NCBI RefSeq assembly: GCF_037042905.1
Contig: NC_087246.1
Span: forward strand, 35,334,001-35,398,000
Reading direction: 5' to 3'
From: Lytechinus pictus
Taxonomy: Eukaryota; Echinodermata; Echinoidea; Temnopleuroida; Toxopneustidae
Length of the DNA stretch: 64,000 nucleotides
The position numbers and the translations under genes are program-made. Numbering within the stretch: the first letter of the stretch is position 1; each line of letters opens with the position of its first letter. Shown piece by piece: positions 61,701 through 64,000 of the stretch. The notes beneath the pieces were generated by a model. The model made no database searches. It was not told the origin of the DNA and was given only the letters and a program-made list of their open reading frames with translations.

Positions 61701-63959
61701 TAGTAACAGTCAGACACAAGTGCCTTTCAGCTAGATCAAAAACAAGGATTTCACTGATATTGACAGCACTGTCAATTTAGTCAGTGCTGACAACTTTCAT
61801 TAAACACCCCCTAAGAGTCCAGAACTTTAATCTTCGAACATATCATGACACACAATACTCAGAAAATTTGTTTTTGCTCCTTACTTGAAACCCCAGCTGC
61901 CCAAGCGGAATCACAGTAGTACCACTGGTCTTCTATGCGTATTCTGTTCCATGCGTGTCTCCCTTGGTTATAAAGGTAGTCCGTTGCTCCGGGATAGAAC
62001 CCAATCGATTTAGAAACTCCGATAATAGTTTCACATCTAATGCCGGCCAACCTATTGAGTTTTACGGTCAATTGAAATAATAATGATGATAATTAAGGTG
62101 AAAAAAATGTATCGGCACGAAAGATATTTTCATAACGAAATGCTGTTTTGAACAATAATCAGCCATAAATCAATAGTAATAACATTCTCATACTTTAAAT
62201 AGGTCGAAATATATAGATGCGCACTTGAGCAACTAAACTGTCATGTCCCAAAAATGTCTCTCCAACAATACGATATCATTTTCGTAAATAATTCATAGTT
62301 GTTATTTTTATGCTTGTGTTGAGTTGACATTTTTGTCTACTACCTTTTTTTTTGGTGATCCATAAAATGACAGGGGTACACGTCATTTCTTTTTTGTTTT
62401 GCTCAAAAAGATTAAAATATCACATGCACAAAGGGCAATACTATAGTTAGATTTTTTTAGGAGGGGTTATGCGTCATTTTTTTTTTTTTTTTTTTTTTTT
62501 TTGGGGGGGGCGATTGAATAATAGGGGTAGTATACTTGTAGCGTAGACCCCTACACGTCATTTTATACTATGCTTCAACTTTTTCCCATTTTTCCATCGT
62601 TTGTTTTACTTCCTCCGTTTTTATTTTTCATTAATTGAAAATCACACGGGCCTTAACTTTCTATTATTATCAAGATGTAATTTATCATGAATAATTTCAA
62701 CAGTACGAAATTCCAGACTATAGCTAAGAGACCGTAATAGCTACATTGCATTTTGGTATTGGATTATCAGTCAAACTTTATATTTATTGTGTTGTCTGCT
62801 CTCAACAAATTAAAATTTGAACTAAATTTCGAATATATTTCATCAACGTGTCTGAAAATGAAATGTCTCCGTTACCTGGACATTTCGCTGAGTAGCTGAG
62901 AAAATCCTTCACACAGGGCTGTCCCAGAATGTAAAACGGCTGCCGGGGACTGATCGGCTCGTATATTGGTGTTCAGGAATGCACTATCGTACGAAATATT
63001 ATGTGAGATCCACCGAAATATGATTCTGATCTTTTGAAGTTCTCCTTCAGCTGTCTCCGTAAGCTTCAGTACAAGAGATTTGATATCGGTCTGTGGTATT
63101 TTCGGACCCTAATGACAAGAGAAAAATATTGATATCCAAATTAAAAATTCATAAATGGAATGTTACGTTGGATTGAATTTTCAGTAACAATTTATTTACT
63201 CAGTAATTATTTATTGACTGCTTAGATTTAAACTAATAATTATTTTATATGACCCAGTCGGCAAGTGGATTTGAATGTTTTCTTTAGATTAACGATAAAT
63301 TCGGTAACCACCTGGGGGAAATTCTTATTATTTTGTATTCAGATATCAGGATATTCAAGCGAATAAAAGTTGTTGTTTTTCATCAATTACAATGCTTGAT
63401 TGATGCTTCTGGCACAAAATCAACTATGAAGAAATTATGATCATCTTACATTAATTGCAATCTCATCAATTTTTCTCATGAGGTCATAATCAGGAATCAA
63501 TGCCTTCTTTCCATTCCAGAAGGTGTCTTCGATGTTACGCAATCCGGGTCTGATGGCATTATTCGTCACTCCATGATCCAAACCAGTATCTTCAAACTTG
63601 ATCGTATCATCGAAGAGTGACTCGTTGATATCCCTCCATTGGACGACTGAAATTCTACGCCGTTGCGATACAGGTGGAACTACAAGTCCGCCGTCTTTCT
63701 CAAGCGGTTTGGGTACGATCGCAAACGATTGTTGGGTGACGGTAGTGTTTTCGATCTCGATTATCGATCGTCTGCGTTTCCCGTCTCCGACTGACAGATT
63801 ATCCGGAGATATCTTTACCGTGGTCAATGATGTCCTAGTGTGTTCCTTCACTGATGTAGGATGATCTGAATCGACATCGTCGACGGTGATGTTTGGTAGG
63901 CCAGCGGGGGAAGCACCATCTTCATCATCGGGAATGTTGATGACCGGTATGGAAGCCAT
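58707..63959 (-). CDS. hillarin / kyphoscoliosis peptidase (KY)-like transglutaminase-domain protein, 4 coding exons
   Basis: Exons 5' to 3' on the minus strand: 63450-63959, 62876-63108, 61885-62051, 58707-61081; GT-AG borders and phases agree, 1,094 codons plus stop. The start is ATG at 63957-63959 in good context (ACAATGG). Residues 1-165 are a charged, probably disordered leader with two basic sites, KRRRSI and QRRRISV, of protein-kinase-A type. Residues 171-320 are the transglutaminase-like core with Cys236 (GTALCEGFSQL), His280 (GRHAWNRI) and Asp295 (YYCDSAWAAG), then FERRWGEGFFLANPDQFTATHFP, the usual KY/hillarin continuation. From 477 there are five repeats of about 124 residues, opening near 477, 602, 728, 851 and 975 with (F/Y)P..G.WGP..FF..G, most closing in WL(I/V).C. 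KY proteins act at the muscle Z-disc/cytoskeleton; catalytic activity is unproven in most. Confidence 0.9.
61090..61880. other. KY-like gene intron, nothing recognised
   Basis: Intron between exons 61885-62051 and 58707-61081. The reading frame upstream of 61081 is open by chance as far as about 61200, but TTTCTTCGTACAG at 61082-61094 is the better acceptor and matches the phase. The later introns (62052-62875, 63109-63449) hold only homopolymers such as T24/G8 near 62478-62510. Confidence 0.6.
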
Positions 63960-64000
63960 TGTTACAATATCTGATAGCACAAAACAAAAGAAAAGAAATA
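63960..64000 (-). other. 5' leader and probable splice acceptor of the KY-like gene
   Basis: On the minus strand TTTCTTTTCTTTTGTTTTGTGCTATCAG precedes ATATTGTAACAATGG. This is a pyrimidine-rich tract with an AG about 14 bases before the ATG, so the first, untranslated exon probably lies beyond the window. Confidence 0.55.

Overview
The window is animal nuclear DNA: genes split by GT-AG introns, long AT-rich introns, dense microsatellites and many transposon relics. A DIRS-type retrotransposon, foldback elements built from short tandem repeats, many small palindromic elements and a hillarin/KY-type gene suggest an echinoderm, most likely a sea urchin. That is an inference from gene and repeat content, not a database result.

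Layout. Four genes were found, all on the minus strand. (1) 426-15528: a complete 10-exon secreted zinc carboxypeptidase (M14A procarboxypeptidase, 445 aa) with signal peptide, propeptide, all catalytic residues and a lysine at the S1' specificity position. Its introns hold a degraded LINE, a hAT/Charlie-like element, a 240-bp palindrome and long trinucleotide repeats. (2) 20411-27388: a complete 8-exon ess2 (DGCR14) spliceosome-associated protein gene, 508 aa. The end of its last exon is present in three tandem 218-bp copies. (3) 32636-34602: the last three exons of a single-pass receptor whose cytoplasmic tail carries about ten tyrosine motifs; no ectodomain exons were recognised. (4) 58707-63959: all four coding exons of a 1,094-aa hillarin/kyphoscoliosis-peptidase-like protein with an intact Cys-His-Asp transglutaminase-like triad and five C-terminal repeats of about 124 aa.

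The stretch from about 34.6 to 58.6 kb is a transposon graveyard: a hAT-like element with a perfect 8-bp target duplication (35808-37140), two CCCGGGG-ended palindromic elements with perfect 8-bp duplications (40808-41325, 42779-43240), a 5'-truncated LINE, a 3.2-kb TU-like foldback element made of 16-bp repeats (44216-47470), a tRNA-like SINE head, a structurally complete but broken DIRS element with its internal complementary region (48213-53327), a Ty3/gypsy LTR element with most of its internal region lost (54691-57142), and a palindromic DNA element with a second one nested inside it (57340-58638).

The genes have unrelated functions (protein digestion, splicing, tyrosine-based signalling, muscle/cytoskeleton-type transglutaminase fold) and show no sign of working as a unit. 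The most unusual signal is a recurring CTGANGA-hairpin-GAAA motif, the hammerhead ribozyme core consensus, in TA-repeat-linked interspersed sequences. The clearest copy is at 29711-29756 on the minus strand.
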